The position numbers and the translations under genes are program-made. This document shows, piece after piece, positions 32,597-35,930 of a stretch of 35,930 bases of DNA. The stretch lies in the NCBI GenBank assembly GCA_030428565.1, contig JAUIDR010000035.1:1-35930 (forward strand). Reading direction: 5' to 3'. The notes below the pieces were generated by a model. That model had not been told where the DNA came from, did no database searches, and was given only the letters and a program-made list of their open reading frames with translations. The DNA is from Alphaproteobacteria bacterium (lineage in GTDB: Bacteria > Pseudomonadota > Alphaproteobacteria > UBA7985 > JAUIBT01). Numbering within the stretch: the stretch's first letter is position 1; each line of letters begins with the position of its first letter.

Positions 32597-33799
32597 CTAG
32601 TCTTTGATAACCAGATCGCGCGGCAGGTTTGCAAACAGCTCGGGTTCGCCGTCGGTGATGGCCAGGCTCTCGGTGATTTCAAAGCCCCAATCGTCCATCC
32701 ACAGACCTGTCATAAAGTGCATGGTCATGCCCGGCTGTAGCACGGTGGTCTCGCCGCGGCGTAGGCTGTAAGTGCGCTCGCCCCAATCCGGCGGATAGGA
32801 CAGGCCAATGGGATAGCCGGTACGGTTGTCCTTGTGAATTCCGTACTTGGCCAGCGTATCGAACAGAGCGATGGCGATCTCCTGCACCTCGTTGCCCGCG
32901 CGCGCTTTTTCCAAGCCCGCCGCTAAGCCTTCCTGCACCGCCTTTTCAGCATCCAAGAAAGTCTGCGATGGCTTGCCCAAAAAGACCGTGCGCGACAAAG
33001 GACAATGGTAGCGCTTGTAGCAGCCGCCAAGCTCATAAAAGGTGCCCTCGCCGCTCTTGAAGGGCTGGTCGTCCCAGGTCAGGTGCGGGGCCGCGGCGTC
33101 CGAGCCCGAGGGCAGCAGCGGTACGATGGCCGCATAGTCACCGCCGAATACGCCGCTCTCGTCCTCTGCGCCGTTGAAGGCCGTCGACTGAATGGCCGCG
33201 ACGACCTGATTCTTCGGCACGCCCGGTTCAACCATGTCCCAAACGACGCGATGCATGCGCTCGACAATCTTGCCCGCCCGACGCATGTAGGCCAACTCGG
33301 TCGGCGACTTAACCGCGCGTTGCCAGTTGGTTAGGCCGGTAGCGTCGGCCCATTGAACGTCTGGCAAAGCGGCGACAAGGGTGGCGTGCGCTTTGGCGGA
33401 ATAATAGTAATTGTCTAACTCGACCCCAATACGGCCCTTGGCGATGCCTTGATCGCGCAAGTGTTGCGCCAGAACTTCCATAGGGTGCTTGTGGGGGTTT
33501 TGAACATAGATATCATCGTAAGACAGCACCCGCGCGTGGTCCATATAGACCGTGCGCACCGCGCCGTTCGCATCTTGGCGACGCCCGAACCAAAAGGGCT
33601 CCCCATCGGGACCAACGATTACCGCCTGGTGGACATAAAACGACCAGCCATCATAGCCCGTCAGCCAGGCCATGTTTGACGGATCGCTGACAATCAGCGT
33701 ATCCAGGCCGGCTTCGGCCATGGCCTTGCGGGTCTTGTCCAAGCGGTCTTGGTATTCTTGCAAGCTAAAGGGCAGCTTTTCGGCAGATAAACGCGACAT
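32597..33799 (-). CDS. doeA: M24-family hydrolase, probably ectoine hydrolase DoeA
   Basis: This 400-residue protein of the Xaa-Pro aminopeptidase/creatinase (pita-bread) fold has an N-terminal creatinase-type domain (DTLIVSDPSNMAWLTGYDGWSFYVHQAV, RRQDANGAVRTVYMDHARV) and a C-terminal M24 domain (NWQRAVKSPTELAYMRRAGKIVERMH, FGGDYAAIVPLLPSGSDAAAPHLTWDD, YHCPLSRTVFLGKP, TGYPIGLSYPPDWGERTYSLRRGE). These segments match DoeA, which opens the ectoine ring to N-acetyl-2,4-diaminobutyrate so that ectoine can be used as nutrient. The creatinase-like members lack the usual metal-binding Asp pair, as seems true here. No doeB or ectoine transport gene is in view, so the substrate is inferred from similarity. 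Confidence 0.8.
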   Translation of the reverse strand: MSRLSAEKLPFSLQEYQDRLDKTRKAMAEAGLDTLIVSDPSNMAWLTGYDGWSFYVHQAVIVGPDGEPFWFGRRQDANGAVRTVYMDHARVLSYDDIYVQNPHKHPMEVLAQHLRDQGIAKGRIGVELDNYYYSAKAHATLVAALPDVQWADATGLTNWQRAVKSPTELAYMRRAGKIVERMHRVVWDMVEPGVPKNQVVAAIQSTAFNGAEDESGVFGGDYAAIVPLLPSGSDAAAPHLTWDDQPFKSGEGTFYELGGCYKRYHCPLSRTVFLGKPSQTFLDAEKAVQEGLAAGLEKARAGNEVQEIAIALFDTLAKYGIHKDNRTGYPIGLSYPPDWGERTYSLRRGETTVLQPGMTMHFMTGLWMDDWGFEITESLAITDGEPELFANLPRDLVIKD

Positions 33800-33976
33800 G
33801 CCTTACCTTTCCTCTGTTCCTCGTTTGGCGGTGCTATACCGCCTTGATTTCTCCAGTTCTTCTGTGCAGTTTGCCTGCAGAGCGACTGTGTGACGGCCCA
33901 ACTAGCAACAATAGCCCGCGGTTCGTCCAGCAAAATCCGACATCCCTTGTCACAGTCCTGCTAAGGAGCCGCAAGA

Positions 33977-35389
33977 ATGGACAAAGCCGAACGCCTGCGC
34001 CCCCAATTTGAGGCCCTGGTTGGCGCCGCTCATGTCTGGGGTCGTGAAGAAGACCTGAGCCACTACAACAACGATAACAGAGGCCTCTATTTTGGTGATG
34101 CGGCCTTGATTGTGCGTCCGGGCTCGACCGAGGAAGTCAGCCGCGTTCTGGCTCTTGCTTACGAAAATGACATCGCCGTGGTGCCGCAGTCCGGGCACAC
34201 GGGCCACTCCGCCGGTGGTGTGCCCGCCAAGGGGCAAATCGTGGTCACGACCGAACGCTTGACCCAAGTGCGCAATATTGACCCCGACAACAACGCTCTG
34301 GCGGTGGATGCTGGTGTCATTTTGGAGAACATCCACGCGCTTGCTGCGGCCCAAGACCGCCTCTATCCGGTGTCGCTGGCCGCCAAGGGCTCGTGCCGCA
34401 TCGGCGGCAACGTGGCGACCAACGCCGGTGGAACCGGCGTACTGGCCTATGGCAACACCCGCGACAATGTGTTGGGCCTAGAGGTGGTGCTGCCCGACGG
34501 GCGCATATGGGACGGCATGCGGGCTCTGCGCAAGGACAACACCGGATATGACTTGAAGCACCTGTTTATCGGCTCTGAGGGCACCTTGGGGCTCATAACC
34601 GGCGTAGTGCTGAAACTGGTGCCCAAACCAAAAGGCCGGGAGGTGGCTTTTGTCGGTCTGCGAGACCCCGCCCAAGCCTTGGCACTGCTGCTGCATCTAA
34701 AGGGCCAGCTTGGCAGCGAGCTGACCGCATTCGAGATCATGCCGCGAACGCCCATTGACTTTACCCTGGCCTATCAAGCTAGTTTGCGCGATCCATTCCC
34801 TGAGCCCTACCCTTGGTACGCCCTGGTTGAGATCTCCAGCGGTCTCTCGTCGGATGCGGCACGCGAAAACGCTGAACAGCGCCTGGCCGCCGCCCTAGAG
34901 AGCGAAATCGCGTTGGATGTTGCCTTGGCCCAATCCGAGGCTCAGCGGCAGGACTTTTGGGCCATTCGCGAGACCATGCCACCCGCGCAAAAGCCGCAGG
35001 GCTGGTCAATCAAACACGATATTGCCCTGCCCGTGCACCGCGTGCCCGAATTTTTCCAGCGTGCCGATGACATTGTGGCACAAGCCTTGCCTGGCGCGCG
35101 GATTTGCGGTTTTGGCCACATGGGCGACGGCAACATTCACTACAATATCACTCAGCCGGAGGGCGCGCCTAAAGCCTTGTTCGAACCCAAGCGACAAGAG
35201 ATCAACGCCAAGATCCACACGCTGGTCAGCGATATGCAAGGCAGTGTCTCGGCAGAGCACGGCATCGGACTGGCCAAAAAAGCCCTGCTTGCGGAGACCA
35301 AATCGCCGGTTGAATTGGCCATGATGCAAGCGGTCAAACAAGCGCTGGATCCCAAAGGGCTGATGAACCCGGGCAAGATCTTCGATTAG
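33977..35389 (+). CDS. FAD-binding D-2-hydroxyglutarate dehydrogenase-like oxidoreductase
   Basis: This 470-residue flavoprotein has the FAD domain (VVPQSGHTGHSAGGVP, SLAAKGSCRIGGNVATNAGGTGVLAYGNTRDNVLGLEVVLPDG, GYDLKHLFIGSEGTLGLITGVVLKLVP) and the substrate domain (FGHMGDGNIHYNI with metal-binding His, SVSAEHGIGLAKKALL, LMNPGKIFD). The AAKGSCxIGGNxATNAGG block is typical of D-2-hydroxyglutarate dehydrogenases, which hand electrons to ETF; the etfBA genes lie in the same window. A strong ribosome binding site, AAGGAG, precedes the ATG. It is divergently transcribed from doeA with a 177-bp shared promoter region, so co-control is possible. Confidence 0.92.
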   Translation: MDKAERLRPQFEALVGAAHVWGREEDLSHYNNDNRGLYFGDAALIVRPGSTEEVSRVLALAYENDIAVVPQSGHTGHSAGGVPAKGQIVVTTERLTQVRNIDPDNNALAVDAGVILENIHALAAAQDRLYPVSLAAKGSCRIGGNVATNAGGTGVLAYGNTRDNVLGLEVVLPDGRIWDGMRALRKDNTGYDLKHLFIGSEGTLGLITGVVLKLVPKPKGREVAFVGLRDPAQALALLLHLKGQLGSELTAFEIMPRTPIDFTLAYQASLRDPFPEPYPWYALVEISSGLSSDAARENAEQRLAAALESEIALDVALAQSEAQRQDFWAIRETMPPAQKPQGWSIKHDIALPVHRVPEFFQRADDIVAQALPGARICGFGHMGDGNIHYNITQPEGAPKALFEPKRQEINAKIHTLVSDMQGSVSAEHGIGLAKKALLAETKSPVELAMMQAVKQALDPKGLMNPGKIFD

Positions 35390-35679
35390 GCGCGCGAGCG
35401 TCGGCGCTGCAAGGACACGCCAACAAACTTTGAACCCGTGTTCACCTGACCCAGCCCGGAATGCCTAACACGCCCGCCCCCCAGTAATTGCTCAAGAAGG
35501 GAGCGGCAGACCACATCCCGGACCGACAGGACCACAGGGGATCGCTAAATCGCACTGATATTAATCATCATTGTTACGAATTATTAATACGGGTATCATT
35601 CATCGCTCGGGCCGCCGGCCTGGTCAAACGACATGGGAGCGCTGAAGAATGGAAAAGATCTCGCTAGAGCCTCCGGCCA
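35390..35679. other. spacer before an IS630 remnant
   Basis: No gene is seen. The centre (about 35560-35600) is AT-rich, with repeated ATTAAT words unlike the surrounding DNA, perhaps promoter or insertion-target sequence. The terminal inverted repeat of the IS630 element must lie in or near the right part, but only one end of the element is in the window so I cannot define it. Confidence 0.4.
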
Positions 35680-35930
35680 TTAACCTGAGACATATCCAGC
35701 AGCTTTGAAGTAATTCCAACACTCCTCCGGTGAGAAGAGGTCACAGATTTCTGTGAGGGCGTGGAACATATCAGTGAAAGTTCGTGCGCCGACCTTGCGC
35801 AGGTGCGCCTTGAGCTTTGAGAAGGCCATCTCGATCGGGTTCAGGTCCGGGCTGTAGGGCGGCAGGAACAGGAACCAACATCCAGCCTTGCGCATGGCTT
35901 TAGCGGCGGTTGCATTCTTATGGGTGGCGA
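35680..35930 (-). mobile_element. IS630-family transposase, C-terminal part (runs off window)
   Basis: The frame is open from the window edge to a TAA at 35680-35682. It encodes the DDE-superfamily ending CWFLFLPPYSPDLNPIEMAFSKLKAHLRK, where Glu of NPIEM is the last catalytic residue, followed by ICDLFSPEECWNYFKAAGYVSG. This is the IS630 type, which inserts at TA. The earlier Asp residues lie beyond the window, so whether the element is complete cannot be judged. It is transcribed toward the D-2-hydroxyglutarate-dehydrogenase-like gene and marks a possible boundary of an accessory region. Confidence 0.92.

Noticed and set aside
35555-35605. Fur/Irr-type iron box in the AT-rich patch
   Set aside because: TGATATTAATCATCATT has only loose similarity to a Fur site, and no downstream gene fits iron control.

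Overview
This window looks like a chromosomal segment of an alphaproteobacterium with fairly high GC. The evidence is the set of lineage-typical genes: recA followed by alaS, a DksA with a single zinc-site cysteine, a Tim44/TimA-like protein, a DUF1491 protein, etfBA, argJ next to a Nudix gene, a B12-dependent methylmalonyl-CoA mutase with a PduO-type adenosyltransferase, and a GTTC-N7-CTTC motif resembling the alphaproteobacterial SOS box upstream of recA. I cannot name the genus. Most of the window is ordinary housekeeping and catabolic content.

Layout. 1-1700: prfC (release factor 3). 1700-2820: a lone AT-richer gene with a nucleoside-deoxyribosyltransferase/TIR-like C-terminal domain, probably a conflict or defence gene. 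2821-7200 (minus strand): a secreted DsrE-like protein, then two exported proteins (one a long coiled coil) that share an unusual OmpA-like C-terminal domain. 7275-9820 (minus): argJ, a GNAT-Nudix fusion and DUF1491, tightly packed as one operon. 10032-11837 (plus): an exported barnase-family RNase with all catalytic residues and no barstar gene in view, a small two-helix HIG1-type membrane protein, and the corrinoid adenosyltransferase. 12223-13907: etfB-etfA with a strong terminator. 14136-17641: TimA-like protein, exported cyclophilin, P-loop ATPase, metA (with Glu111, so probably acetyl-CoA dependent). 17686-19327: dksA and recA. 19328-20457: a 1.1-kb gene-free stretch with a run of hairpins ending in an excellent terminator (candidate small RNA), then a 14-bp minisatellite. 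20458-25099: alaS, an inositol-monophosphatase-family gene and a hydroxyacid dehydrogenase gene broken by a frameshift at a five-A run. 25197-30852: D-lactate-dehydrogenase-like flavoprotein, a DMT exporter (minus), methylmalonyl-CoA mutase, and a crotonase lacking the canonical glutamates. 30853-31973: a decayed or unusual small locus on the minus strand. 31974-33799 (minus): a YigZ/IMPACT protein and a DoeA-like M24 hydrolase. 33977-35389: D-2-hydroxyglutarate-dehydrogenase-like flavoprotein. 35680-35930: the 3' part of an IS630-family transposase running off the window.

How the genes work together. Methylmalonyl-CoA mutase, the adenosyltransferase that makes its cofactor, the crotonase, ETF and two FAD-dependent 2-hydroxyacid dehydrogenases suggest acyl-CoA, hydroxyacid and branched-chain catabolism feeding electrons to quinone. 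The DoeA-like enzyme suggests use of ectoine as a nutrient. The pieces most worth a second look are the NDT/TIR-like gene, the orphan secreted barnase, the structured RNA region behind recA, the paired OmpA-like proteins and the 31-kb remnant locus.
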